From: Rhodospirillales bacterium
Lineage (GTDB): Bacteria > Pseudomonadota > Alphaproteobacteria > Rhodospirillales > JASLQF01
Assembly: GCA_030744625.1 (NCBI GenBank)
Contig: JASLQF010000034.1
Coordinates: 1-64,000, forward strand
Length of the DNA: 64,000 bases
Reading direction: 5' to 3'
Below, in pieces: positions 24,676-34,786 of this stretch. The notes below the pieces were generated by a model, which was given only the letters and a program-made list of their open reading frames with translations, had not been told where the DNA came from and did no database searches. Numbering within the stretch: position 1 is the first letter of the stretch; each line of letters begins with the position of its first letter. Made by a program: the position numbers and the translations under genes.

Positions 24676-24704
24676 AGCGGCCGTGCTCAACGAACACGGC
24701 CGCT
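24676..24704 (-). terminator. hairpin between the binding-protein gene and livH
   Basis: A perfect 10-bp stem AGCGGCCGTG/CACGGCCGCT with a 9-nt loop lies 26 nt after the binding-protein stop. In the direction of transcription it is followed by TTTCCTT, a weak U run. Placed here it can end part of the transcripts or protect the upstream message from decay, giving more binding protein than permease, a common arrangement in ABC importers. Confidence 0.65.
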
Positions 24705-24729
24705 CCCCTGCGAACAGTAAGGTCCAGTC

Positions 24730-26121
24730 CTATCCCGACATACTGGGCCAGGTGGTTTTGATCCAGTTGGCGGTTGCCGTCGAATCGTTGTGGCCCTTGC
24801 CGGGCTTTGGCCAGTTCGGCGGCGCCGTGATGTTGCGCACCGGAATGGTAACCACCTTGTCCAGATCCCAAGCAGAGAACGGATACTCGGCATAGTTCTT
24901 GGAGAACCCGGACGTCGCGTCCTTGTACCCCTGGTGATTGTCCGGCCGGATGTAGTAGTAGCCGGCCGGCCCGTCATAGCCCAGGCCCTCGAGCATGGAG
25001 ATGATCGCATCGTCGTCCGGCCAGCCGCCGACCAGCTGGTTGGCCTTCTCGATGGCGATCCGCACCATGTTAAGTCCCACATAGGCGCCTTCCGCCGACA
25101 TGCCCGGGAATTCGCCCCAGCGCTTCTTGAACGCCTCGACGAACCTGTCCTTGATCGGCCACTTGCCTTTCTCCGGGAACGTGAAGTAGAAGTTGGCGTG
25201 CACCCCGGCGAGCGTGCCCTCGGGATGGTCCTTGCCCACCGCGTGCGGCGGCGTGCCGTGGGACAACGTCGCCGCCCACTTCATCTTGTCGAAGACGCCG
25301 TAACGCAGCGCCTGCTTGTAGAGCGCCACGTAATCGCCGCCCCAGCACGCCGTGCACAGGAGATCGGGCTTGGCCGACAGCGCCTTGGTGAGGTGCGGCG
25401 TGAAGTCCGTGGTGCCCAGCTTGGGCCACCCCACCGACACCGTCTCGATCCCCGGCAGGAATTTCTCCATCGCCAGGGTGTAGTGTTCGAGGGCGTTGCG
25501 CCCGTAGCTGTAGTCCGGGTGGATGTGGGCGATCTTGCGCACCTCCGGCCATTCCCGGGCCGAGCCGACCGCCGCCGACACGCCGTCCGACGACTGGATG
25601 GCGGTGATGCGGAAGATGTAATGCGGCTCGGGCACCGCCACGTCGAACAGGAAGTCGGTGCAGCCATCCGTGAACATGGTCAGCATCCCCAACTCCTCGC
25701 ACACGGGGCCGATGGCCGGCGTGTTGCCACTGGAGATGACTCCGGTGAACAGCTCGACGTTTTCCTGCAGCTTCATGCGCCGCACTTCCTTGACGTTGGC
25801 GTCGGTACCCGCCGCCTCGTCCGCCTGGATGGTCTCAATCTTGCGCTTGCCCAAGAGCCCGCCGGCGGCGTTGATCTCTTCCGCGGCGAGGATGTGCCCC
25901 TTGAGGGATTGGTCGGCAAGAATGGCGGCTGGCCCCGTCAGGAACGTGATGTGACCCGTCTTGAATGGCTTGCTAGGAATTTTCCCCTTGGGTTTCGCGG
26001 CTTCGGCGACCTGCGGTGCCACGACGGCTCCCGCCGCCCCGGCGACCGCCGCGGCGCCGGCCGCCACACCCATTTGGTTCATGAAATCCCTGCGGCTTAC
26101 TTTCTTTTCATTGTCTTTCAT
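24730..26121 (-). CDS. Tat-exported ABC transporter substrate-binding protein
   Basis: A 463-residue binding protein of the Leu/Ile/Val or amide type (periplasmic-binding-like type I fold). The N-terminus has a twin-arginine signal, SRRDFMNQM with an Ala-rich hydrophobic core ending at APQVAEA. The mature part shows GHITFLTGPAAILADQSLKG, the typical ligand-binding start, and IHPDYSYGRNALEHY. Tat export suggests folding or cofactor loading before transport, unusual but known for this family in alphaproteobacteria. It is the first transport gene of the minus-strand array, downstream of the nitrilase gene. The ligand is not known; nitriles, amides or carboxylates are possible. Confidence 0.88.
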   Translation of the reverse strand: MKDNEKKVSRRDFMNQMGVAAGAAAVAGAAGAVVAPQVAEAAKPKGKIPSKPFKTGHITFLTGPAAILADQSLKGHILAAEEINAAGGLLGKRKIETIQADEAAGTDANVKEVRRMKLQENVELFTGVISSGNTPAIGPVCEELGMLTMFTDGCTDFLFDVAVPEPHYIFRITAIQSSDGVSAAVGSAREWPEVRKIAHIHPDYSYGRNALEHYTLAMEKFLPGIETVSVGWPKLGTTDFTPHLTKALSAKPDLLCTACWGGDYVALYKQALRYGVFDKMKWAATLSHGTPPHAVGKDHPEGTLAGVHANFYFTFPEKGKWPIKDRFVEAFKKRWGEFPGMSAEGAYVGLNMVRIAIEKANQLVGGWPDDDAIISMLEGLGYDGPAGYYYIRPDNHQGYKDATSGFSKNYAEYPFSAWDLDKVVTIPVRNITAPPNWPKPGKGHNDSTATANWIKTTWPSMSG

Positions 26122-26429
26122 GACGTGCTCTCTCCCTAGTTTTTTGGTTTACACATGCATGGGGTGAGAATTCTCTGCGTTGGCGGTTGAAACCCGCCGC
26201 ACTTTCGGAAGTGATGTCCTCCCATTCAGAGAGCTTCACGAACCCTAAACTATATCGCAGGGATTTCAGGGAGTCTACGCTCTCGCGCCCGACGTTCGCC
26301 TGGCGGCTCCTGGTGGATTTGCCGGGAAACTTCCTTACATGCAAGTGACCCAAAGCGGAACGGGAAAGCGGATCGGCCTGCCACCAACCGATCGCCCGCT
26401 CTACACCCGAGGGCCTCACTCACCAATTC
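26122..26429. other. 308-bp intergenic region between the nitrilase and binding-protein genes
   Basis: Both flanking genes read leftwards, so this stretch may hold a promoter for the transporter operon. It is less GC-rich than its surroundings around 26140-26270. A frame of 103 codons here has no family resemblance. No palindrome or hairpin strong enough to name was seen. Confidence 0.35.
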
Positions 26430-27392
26430 TTATTCATCCGCAAAGGGATCGATGGCGTTGCCGGCACAGGTGACGACCGCGGGCATCGAGCGTTCGTTGA
26501 CGTAAAGCTGGAACACGTCGGGTCGCGCGTAATGACCCGTGGCATCGAAATCGAACTTGCCGCGTACGATTTCGTCGAGTTCCAGTTCCGCCGTCAGAAT
26601 GGCGGGACCGTCGACGTCGGGGCCGGCAAGCACTTTTCCCAAAGGAGAGATGATACAACTGCCGCCGCGCATCAACACCGTCTTCGGGTCGTCTCCCTGG
26701 ATCGCTTCGTACTCCTCGGGGCAATCCCCCCGCGTCAGGTGCTGGCACGCGCTCAACACGAAGCACCGTCCCTCCAACGCGACATGGCGCATGGTGGAAA
26801 GCCAGGTCTCGCGGTCGTCGGCCGTCGGCGCGCAGTAGATCTGGATGCCCTTCGAATACATCGTCATGCGCAGAAGCGGCATGTAGTTCTCCCAGCAAAT
26901 GACGGCGCCGAGCCTGCCCAGCGGCGTGTCGAATACGGGAAGGGTCGATCCGTCGCCAAAGCCCCACACCAGCCGTTCCATGGCGGTCGGCATCAACTTG
27001 CGGTGTTTGCCCAGCAGGCGGCCGTCGGGAGCGAAAAACAGCACGGTGCAGTAGAGCGTCCCCAATTCTTTTTCGATCACTCCGATAACCAGGTGCGCGC
27101 CCGCCGCGCGCGCCGCTTGGCCGAGGGCGTCGCACGCCGCTCCCGGGACCTCGACGGCGCTCTCGAAGTAGCGCCTGAAATCATCCCGTCCCTCCGGCGT
27201 GCGACCGCCGACACGCGCGCCGAAGTCGAGTCCCTTCGGGTAAGCCGATACGAAGGCCTCCGGAAAAAGGATCAGTTCGGCGCCTTGCTTGGCGGCATTC
27301 GCCGCCAGTTCATGGACCTTCTCGATGGTCGCCCCGAGATCGAACACGACCGGACAGTCCTGGATGATGGCGGCGGCAACTTTGCGCGACAT
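26430..27392 (-). CDS. nitrilase (carbon-nitrogen hydrolase)
   Basis: A 320-residue enzyme of nitrilase branch 1. The catalytic triad is visible: Glu45 (LFPEAFVSAYP), Lys132 (GKHRKLMPT) and Cys166 (AVICWENYMPLLR). AYPKGLDFGARVG is typical of true nitrilases, which convert R-CN directly to carboxylate and ammonia. Length is usual (310-360). ATG 27392 follows GGGGGAGAA and is better than GTG 27410. It lies between a DUF1326 gene and the ABC binding protein on the same strand, suggesting that a nitrile or its product is imported or made by this cluster. Which nitrile cannot be told. Confidence 0.9.
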   Translation of the reverse strand: MSRKVAAAIIQDCPVVFDLGATIEKVHELAANAAKQGAELILFPEAFVSAYPKGLDFGARVGGRTPEGRDDFRRYFESAVEVPGAACDALGQAARAAGAHLVIGVIEKELGTLYCTVLFFAPDGRLLGKHRKLMPTAMERLVWGFGDGSTLPVFDTPLGRLGAVICWENYMPLLRMTMYSKGIQIYCAPTADDRETWLSTMRHVALEGRCFVLSACQHLTRGDCPEEYEAIQGDDPKTVLMRGGSCIISPLGKVLAGPDVDGPAILTAELELDEIVRGKFDFDATGHYARPDVFQLYVNERSMPAVVTCAGNAIDPFADE

Positions 27393-27556
27393 CGCGGTTC
27401 TCCCCCTCACATCGGTTCCTTGCCCGTGCCATCGCGCGGACGCGGCCGGTCAATTCGGACTGGGCTCGCCGGCGCCCGGCGGTACGGCGCTTCCCAGGAC
27501 GCCGGCGGCGATTCAACGCGGCAGCAGGGCGCGTCTTTCTTGGCCCGTGGGGCCGG

Positions 27557-28258
27557 TCAGCCGACCGGACCTTTCTTCTCGAACCTGGTGTCGCGTGGCC
27601 CCACGAGGTCGAAGGGCATGTGCTTGGCGGACTGGTTGGGCCAGGCGAACTTCATGCCGAGCACGTCGACGTCGAGCTCGCGGCCCTCGCCGATGGTGAC
27701 GTAGCCGGGACCCGCCTCGGGGCGCGGCGGGTTGATGACCAGGCATTTCTGGCCGTCGGGAACCATGTGCCCGCTGTAGGGGACGCCGCGGGCCACCGCC
27801 TTGCCGGGAATCTCGAAAAACCAGTCATCGTCCACGTAGGAAATGTTGATGGTGGCAAACTCGATGCCGAGCGGCCTGATCGTCATGTCGCCCCAGATGG
27901 CGAAGCGACCGCCGGCGTTGCCGGAATAGATCAACTCCAGGGCGCGGCGCTGCTCGGCGTCGGCGCGCTCGTCGATGACGAAACCCATTTCGCGGTTCTT
28001 GGTCAGCGGGTGGCCCTCGAAGCGCGTGATGGTTACGGCGGCGAGATTTTCCAGGGACACATCGCCAAAGTGACCCTCGCGGATGACCCAACCGTGGACG
28101 CCCTCGCAGAAGCCCATGGTGGGCGTTACCGCAAACATGCACGGACACCCGATGTCGCAGTTGCATACGTCCCACCACTGGCCGATGATACGCCAGTCCT
28201 TGATCTCGTCGGGACGGTAGCTGACGTTCTGGTAGCCGTTGATTTCCTCTTGCGCCAT
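27557..28258 (-). CDS. DUF1326 domain-containing protein
   Basis: A 233-residue protein of the DUF1326 family. WWDVCNCDIGCPCMF (a CxCxxGCPC cluster) near residue 30 is the hallmark and looks metal-binding. Other members often sit beside a DUF2182 membrane protein; here none is present. No signal peptide is seen, so it is probably cytoplasmic. It is the most upstream minus-strand gene of the cluster, 164 nt before the nitrilase start. A metal-handling role, fitting the copper-like protein further on, is inference. Confidence 0.85.
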   Translation of the reverse strand: MAQEEINGYQNVSYRPDEIKDWRIIGQWWDVCNCDIGCPCMFAVTPTMGFCEGVHGWVIREGHFGDVSLENLAAVTITRFEGHPLTKNREMGFVIDERADAEQRRALELIYSGNAGGRFAIWGDMTIRPLGIEFATINISYVDDDWFFEIPGKAVARGVPYSGHMVPDGQKCLVINPPRPEAGPGYVTIGEGRELDVDVLGMKFAWPNQSAKHMPFDLVGPRDTRFEKKGPVG

Positions 28259-28701
28259 GACGCGGTCCTCCCGGTTATTATTGGGCGCCGATGGTACCCC
28301 CGGCAGCCGGCGGTTTCCAGGGCGGCGCGGCGAGGTTGCTCTCGACCGGCGATTGTCGAGCCTTTTTTTCAGGTAGTGATACTACCCAAGTCCCACCATC
28401 GGTGGAAAAATTTTACCAACGTAGCCGTCCGACGGCCCGATTTTGGTGATCAGAGTGTATTCCGAAGCCCATTTGGTCTGGTTTTTCGTCTTATGCCCTG
28501 CCGTCGATTTCTTCGCCCAACACCAGAGCGGGTCTTGGCCGCAATCCTACGATCCGTCAAACACCAGCCCCGGGCGGCGGCCCCGATCATGTCTTGCCGC
28601 ACACCATCCTCGCGCCAAAGTGAAGAGATAAACCTTGAATCCGCTTACGAATTGACCGAGATTTCCATGCTTCAATCCGTTTGCAAAGGGGGATGAGGGT
28701 C
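28259..28701. other. 443-bp divergent promoter region, DUF1326 / merT-like
   Basis: A non-coding region between the divergent DUF1326 and merT-like genes. Positions 28355-28460 and 28620-28680 are AT-richer than the genome around them. A TTGACC (28652-28657) is -35-like, but no -10 box at standard spacing was found, and no MerR operator dyad was recognised. Frames here show no protein family. Confidence 0.35.
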
Positions 28702-29121
28702 GTGCCCAACGAGGCTCCGACCTCTGGCGCCGTGGTGGCGACTGGCGCTGGCGTCGGCAAGGCGGCCGATGCCGGGAAGATGTTGTCTTCGCTGGGCGGC
28801 ATTTTCGGCGCCGTGGCCGCGTGGTCGTGTTGCATCGTCCCGCTGATTCTGTTCAGCGTCGGTGTCAGCGGTGTGTGGATCGGCAACCTGACGGCCTTGG
28901 CGCCCTATCAACCTATTTTCATCGGCATCGCCGTGGTCAGCCTGGGGACGGGCTTCTACCTGGTCTACCGCAAGCCCAACGCCGCCGACTGCGCACCGGG
29001 GAGTTATTGCGCGAGCCCGGGAGCGGATAGGCTGACCAAATCGGCGCTGTGGTTGTCCAGTGTCCTGGTCGTCCTGGCCGTGGCTTTCAATTATTTGGCG
29101 CCAATCCTTTTGGTCGTTTGA
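28702..29121 (+). CDS. MerT-like mercuric transport protein
   Basis: A 139-residue membrane protein with three helices. The first helix carries the vicinal cysteines C43-C44 (AAWSCCIVPLILFSVG), the MerT signature for receiving Hg(II) or a similar soft metal; a further pair (C96, C101 region, CAPGSYC) sits in the loop, as in MerT. GTG 28702 was chosen because AGGGGGA lies at a proper distance; ATG 28693 and TTG 28681 are in frame. It is followed 13 nt later by the MerP-like gene. Regulator (MerR) and reductase (MerA) genes are absent nearby. Confidence 0.8.
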   Translation: MPNEAPTSGAVVATGAGVGKAADAGKMLSSLGGIFGAVAAWSCCIVPLILFSVGVSGVWIGNLTALAPYQPIFIGIAVVSLGTGFYLVYRKPNAADCAPGSYCASPGADRLTKSALWLSSVLVVLAVAFNYLAPILLVV

Positions 29122-29134
29122 GGGAGGCACGTAA

Positions 29135-29425
29135 ATGAAGAAGTCGATGACGTGGATCGCGGCGTTCGCCCTCTACTTGGTGGCGGCGTCAAGCGCGTTT
29201 GCCGCCCAGCAGGCCGTCGTCCTCAAGGTGGACGGCATGAAAAACTGCCCGTCCTGTCCCTACATCGTGAAACAGTCCCTGGTCCGCGTCGCCGGCGTGA
29301 GCGACGTCATGATCTCCTATGAAGAGCAGACGGTGATCGTCAACTTCGATGACGGGCAGACGGACGTCGCGGCCATCACCGCGGCCACGGCCAACGCCGG
29401 ATTTCCTTCCCGCATCCTGCAATAG
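29135..29425 (+). CDS. MerP-like periplasmic heavy-metal-binding protein
   Basis: A 96-residue protein with a signal peptide (cleavage near AFA-A, residue 23-24) and one HMA ferredoxin-like domain. The metal motif is GMKNCPSCPYIVK (C38, C41), with one extra residue between GM and the first Cys compared with the GMTCxxCP of MerP. It should bind a soft metal in the periplasm and hand it to the MerT-like protein. The altered loop may reflect a different metal. It forms an operon with the gene at 28702. Confidence 0.82.
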   Translation: MKKSMTWIAAFALYLVAASSAFAAQQAVVLKVDGMKNCPSCPYIVKQSLVRVAGVSDVMISYEEQTVIVNFDDGQTDVAAITAATANAGFPSRILQ

Positions 29426-29452
29426 CCCGACGGCGGACAAGGGGCGCCGCGC

Positions 29453-31318
29453 CTAACGGGTCTTGGCGGCAACGGCGTCCTTGACGTCCAGGTTCCAGAT
29501 TTTGCCGAGATTGTCCTTGCCCGCCGACAGCGCCTGGCGTCCATCGGGCGAAAAGGCGACGCTGTAGACACCGAACTCGTGGGCCACAAAGGATCGCACG
29601 GCCTTTGCCGTCGATACCTCCCAAAGGACCATCGTCTTGTCCCTGCTGCCCGACAGCGCCAAGCGTCCGTCCGGAGAAAAGGCGACGGCGAGGACGCCCT
29701 CCACGTGACCTTCGAAGGTGCGCACGAGCCGGCCGCTTCCCACCTCCCACAACTTCATCGTCTTGTCGATGCTGCCCGACAGGGCGAAACGACCGTCGGG
29801 GGAATAGGCGACGGACTGGACGGGCCAGAAATGGCCTTCGAAGGAACGCACCAGCGTACCGGCTTCCAAGTCCCAGAGCTTTAGGCTGGCGTCCCGGGCG
29901 CCGCTAAGCGCGTGGCGCCCGTCGGGCGATACCGCGACCGTGTACACGGTCCCCACGTGGCCCTTGAGCGTGCGCAGCAGCCGCCCCGATTCGATGTCCC
30001 ACACGCGCACAGAATTGTCGGCGGCGCCCGACACGGCACGGCGCCCGTCCGGCGTGAAGGCGACGGCCATGACCGAGAAGGTATGTCCCTCGAAGGTCCT
30101 CAGGGCCTGGCCGGTTTCCACGTCCCACAGCTTGACGGTCCAGTCGAAGCTCCCCGAAAGCGCGCGCCGGCCGTCCGGCGACAACGCGACCGACTGGATC
30201 CACTGTTTGTGCCCCTCGAACCTGCGCAGTTCGCGGCCATCCTCGGCATCCCAAAGCCTGAGGGTCTTGTCATAGCTTCCCGACAGCACGCGCCGGCCGT
30301 CGGTCGAGTAGACGGCGCTCCACACCGCATGGCCGTGCCCGGTGAACGTGCGCACGGGCAGCCCCGCGCGGACATCCCAAATCTTCATGTTGGACCCGCC
30401 GCCGAGGCTCCCTGACGCCACGTAGCGGCCGTCCGGGGAATAGGCCAGCGCGGTGATGCCGCCGGCGTGGCCGTTGAGCCGCAGTATCGGCTTGCCCGAC
30501 TTGAGCTCCCACAGCCTCAGCACCCGGCCCAGGCCGCCCGACGCCATGAATCGGCCGTTGGGCGAGACGGTGACCGGGTGGACCTTGTCCGTGTGCCCGG
30601 AAACGATACCGCGCAGCTTGCCCCTGGCAACGTCCCATACTTTCACCGTCTTGTCCCAGCTTGCCGAGACCGCGTACTTGCCGTCGGGCGTGAAGGCGAC
30701 GGAGGTGACGGCCTTGGAATGCCCGATGTACTTGCGCAGGAACGTCCCCGCATCCACGTCCCACAACCGCAACGTCCGGTCGGCGCTCCCGGAGAGGGCC
30801 TGGCGGCCGTCCGGCGAGAAGGCGACCGCGTTGACCTTGTCCGTATGCCCCTCGAAGACGCGCACCAGGCGTCCGCTGGCCACCTCCCACAGCCGGACCG
30901 TCTTGTCCCGCCCGCCGGAAAGCGCGTGGCGGCCGTCGGAAGAAATGGCCACGGAAAACACCGAATCCGAGTGTCCCTCGAAGGTACGCAACGAACGGCC
31001 GTTGGCCACCTGCCACAGCCGGACCGACCCGTCGGCGCTTCCCGACAGCGCGTGGCGGCCGTCGGCGGAGAGGACGACGGACATGACGCGCCCTTCATGC
31101 CCTTCAAAGGTGCGCACCAGCCGGCCGGTGCCGGTCTCCCACAGACGGAGGGTCTTGTCGGCGCCGCCCGAGACGACGTGGCGTCCATCGGGCGAAAAGG
31201 CCACGGCAAAAGTGCCGCCGGGGTGGCCTTCCAGGGTGCGAAGGCTCTCGTCGGCGATCTGTGCCCAGCCCGGCGCGGCCGCCAAACACAGTATGGTAGC
31301 GAGGATGAATCGCTTCAT
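29453..31318 (-). CDS. exported WD40-repeat protein (14 repeats)
   Basis: A 621-residue protein with a signal peptide (MKRFILATILCLAAAPGWA). The mature part is entirely WD40 repeats: fourteen GH starts (EGHPGG to VAHEFG) were counted, each followed by a FSPDGR-type turn and a KxWD/xLW end, so it would form two seven-bladed propellers. Repeats are very alike, a sign of recent internal duplication. It is probably a periplasmic protein-protein scaffold; no enzyme domain is present. ATG 31318 fits the signal peptide; the frame can extend to 31378. It is divergent from groES. Confidence 0.88.
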   Translation of the reverse strand: MKRFILATILCLAAAPGWAQIADESLRTLEGHPGGTFAVAFSPDGRHVVSGGADKTLRLWETGTGRLVRTFEGHEGRVMSVVLSADGRHALSGSADGSVRLWQVANGRSLRTFEGHSDSVFSVAISSDGRHALSGGRDKTVRLWEVASGRLVRVFEGHTDKVNAVAFSPDGRQALSGSADRTLRLWDVDAGTFLRKYIGHSKAVTSVAFTPDGKYAVSASWDKTVKVWDVARGKLRGIVSGHTDKVHPVTVSPNGRFMASGGLGRVLRLWELKSGKPILRLNGHAGGITALAYSPDGRYVASGSLGGGSNMKIWDVRAGLPVRTFTGHGHAVWSAVYSTDGRRVLSGSYDKTLRLWDAEDGRELRRFEGHKQWIQSVALSPDGRRALSGSFDWTVKLWDVETGQALRTFEGHTFSVMAVAFTPDGRRAVSGAADNSVRVWDIESGRLLRTLKGHVGTVYTVAVSPDGRHALSGARDASLKLWDLEAGTLVRSFEGHFWPVQSVAYSPDGRFALSGSIDKTMKLWEVGSGRLVRTFEGHVEGVLAVAFSPDGRLALSGSRDKTMVLWEVSTAKAVRSFVAHEFGVYSVAFSPDGRQALSAGKDNLGKIWNLDVKDAVAAKTR

Positions 31319-31457
31319 GGCAATGCTACCTGTTCTTGATATGCTGAACGAGACGGAACGGCCTTTTTCAGCGCCCATGTTATCACCTAAATATTTGCGG
31401 AGTCATCGCTCCCAAGAATTTGAACACTTGCGATTTGCTGGCTGGGCGGCTAAATCG

Positions 31458-31484
31458 TTGGCACTCTCGAGCGGCGAGTGCTAA
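31458..31484. promoter_or_regulatory. CIRCE operator for HrcA
   Basis: TTGGCACTC-N9-GAGTGCTAA matches the CIRCE consensus TTAGCACTC-N9-GAGTGCTAA at 17 of 18 arm positions. It lies 46 nt before groES. HrcA is the known repressor for this site and releases it on heat or protein-folding stress; hrcA is not in the window. Confidence 0.93.
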
Positions 31485-31529
31485 GACCGCTCGAAGGTTC
31501 GTTCATGGCAGGAACACCCGGAGGAAGCG

Positions 31530-31844
31530 ATGCCATTCAAACCCTTGCACGATCGTGTTTTGGTCAAACGCCTCGAACAGGATGAAAAAACGGCGGGTGG
31601 CATCATCATTCCCGACACCGCCCAGGAGAAACCCGTCGAGGGGAAGGTTCTGGCGGTCGGCCCGGGACTACGCGCCAAAGACGGAAAGATCACGCCCCCC
31701 GACATCAAACCCGGCGACCGCGTTCTGTTCGGACAGCACGGCGGCACCGAGATCACCGTCGACGGCGAGGAGTTGGTGATCATGCGCGAATCCGACATCC
31801 TAGGCGTGCTCGAAGGCACGGCGTCCCGCAAGCGGGCCGCCTGA
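31530..31844 (+). CDS. groES: co-chaperonin GroES
   Basis: A 104-residue GroES (typical 95-105). [12 protein letters not shown] opens the fold; the mobile loop is [17 protein letters not shown], and [12 protein letters not shown] follows. It caps the GroEL ring. Gene starts 46 nt downstream of a CIRCE operator and groEL follows after 45 nt. The C-terminus has an extra TASRKRAA tail beyond the usual end. Confidence 0.96.
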   Translation: MPFKPLHDRVLVKRLEQDEKTAGGIIIPDTAQEKPVEGKVLAVGPGLRAKDGKITPPDIKPGDRVLFGQHGGTEITVDGEELVIMRESDILGVLEGTASRKRAA

Positions 31845-31877
31845 CACCGTCGCGGCGACGCAAGAACCAAGAAGTGA

Positions 31878-33524
<1,647 letters not shown>

Positions 33525-33630
33525 TACGGAGCATCAAGGTATCCGGCCCTCCGTCGCGGGCCTCATGTTTCGACGCGCTAAATGTAAGGTCCGCACCCTT
33601 TCTCTCGACATGACGTTTTCTTGACATGAC

Positions 33631-33654
33631 GGGCCGCGCCCGCGGGCGCGGCCC
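33631..33654. terminator. perfect 24-nt GC palindrome between groEL and a livM gene
   Basis: GGGCCGCGCCCG and its exact complement abut without spacer. It lies between the convergent groEL and third livM genes and can form a very stable hairpin in either transcript, though the innermost pairs must open to make a loop. On the plus strand it is followed by CATGTTTT. A bidirectional terminator is the natural reading. Confidence 0.65.
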
Positions 33655-33675
33655 CATGTTTTGCGTCAGGCGCGC

Positions 33676-34677
33676 TCACGGCTCCGGCCGCCGTCGCTGC
33701 CGCGCCCACTCGACCACCCGCAGGAAAGTGCCGACGATTCCCCTGGGCAGGAAGACGATGACGACGATGAGAAGGACGCCGGCGGGGATCTGCAGGAACG
33801 ACAAGGCGTGGGTCGCCGAGATGTGATTGTAGAAAAGGGCGCCGACGATGGGGCCGGTGAAGTTGCGGAAGCCGCCGAGCAAGGTGAGAAGCGCGAGCTT
33901 GCCGGAGAACGAGAAGAAGAGGACGTCGGGCTTGGCGAGACCGCTCAACGGCGCCCACAGAACCCCCGACAGCCCCACCATCAGACCCGAGATCATGAAG
34001 GCGATCCAGCGGTATCGCCTGATCTCGACGCCGACGAAGGCGGCCCGCGTCTCGTTGTCGCGGATCGATTGCAGCGCCTTGCCGAAGGGCGAGTGCACGA
34101 CCCACCACATGAACACGACGCAGACGCAGAAGAGAACCAGCACATAGTAATAATAGTCGTGGACGAAGCGCGGAAAGTTTCCCGTTCCCGAGTAGCTGAA
34201 GAATCCGCCGAGGAGCACCGGGCGCTTGACCACCATGCCGTCGCTGCCGCCGGTCACCCAGAAGAACTTGTATGTCAGGCTCCACAGGACCTGGGCGAGG
34301 GCCAGGGTGAGGATGGTGAAGAATGCCTTGGTGTGACGCACGCAGATGAACCCGAAGAACGCGGTGACGAGCCCCGTCGCCGCCAGCCCGCCAACGATGA
34401 AGAGTTCCATGGAAACTATTCCCAGGTCGCGGGCCATGAACGCCACCGCGTAGGCCCCCACTCCGAAATAAGCGGCATGGCCGAACGACAGGAGCCCCGT
34501 GTAGCCGAGGAGAAGGTTGAATCCGAGGGTGGCGATGGCGAGGATGAGACCGTAGGTGAGGACCATCGTCTGGAAGGCATCGGCAAATCGGGGAACCACC
34601 AGGAGCACGGCGACGATCAGCCCTCCCACGACCAGGAATTTCGCCGGCGATGATTTTCTTCGGGTATGGGAATTCAT
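33676..34677 (-). CDS. orphan LivM-type ABC permease
   Basis: A 333-residue permease with the LivM signatures GFNLLLGYTGLLSFGHAAYFGVGAY and FGKALQSIRDNETRAAFVG. It is closely similar to the LivM at 22517 (shared KFFWVTGGSDG, FVHDYYYYVLV, GGFRNFTGPIVG) yet has no LivH, LivF, LivG or binding protein beside it. It may swap into the neighbouring importer, belong to a complex encoded elsewhere, or be the remainder of a duplicated operon. The gene is intact with a normal start and end. Confidence 0.85.
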   Translation of the reverse strand: MNSHTRRKSSPAKFLVVGGLIVAVLLVVPRFADAFQTMVLTYGLILAIATLGFNLLLGYTGLLSFGHAAYFGVGAYAVAFMARDLGIVSMELFIVGGLAATGLVTAFFGFICVRHTKAFFTILTLALAQVLWSLTYKFFWVTGGSDGMVVKRPVLLGGFFSYSGTGNFPRFVHDYYYYVLVLFCVCVVFMWWVVHSPFGKALQSIRDNETRAAFVGVEIRRYRWIAFMISGLMVGLSGVLWAPLSGLAKPDVLFFSFSGKLALLTLLGGFRNFTGPIVGALFYNHISATHALSFLQIPAGVLLIVVIVFLPRGIVGTFLRVVEWARQRRRPEP

Positions 34678-34786
34678 TTTCGGGGTGAGAATGTTGAGGC
34701 TGGGGAAAGGGGCATGTTTCTTGGGGCGCCGGGAATACCCGGCCCGGGATACTCACTGAAAGCAGTAAAGGTCGGCGCCCAATCTC

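Noticed and set aside
28640-28690. MerR-type operator before merT
   Set aside because: No inverted repeat between -35 and -10-like boxes with 19-20 nt spacing was found.
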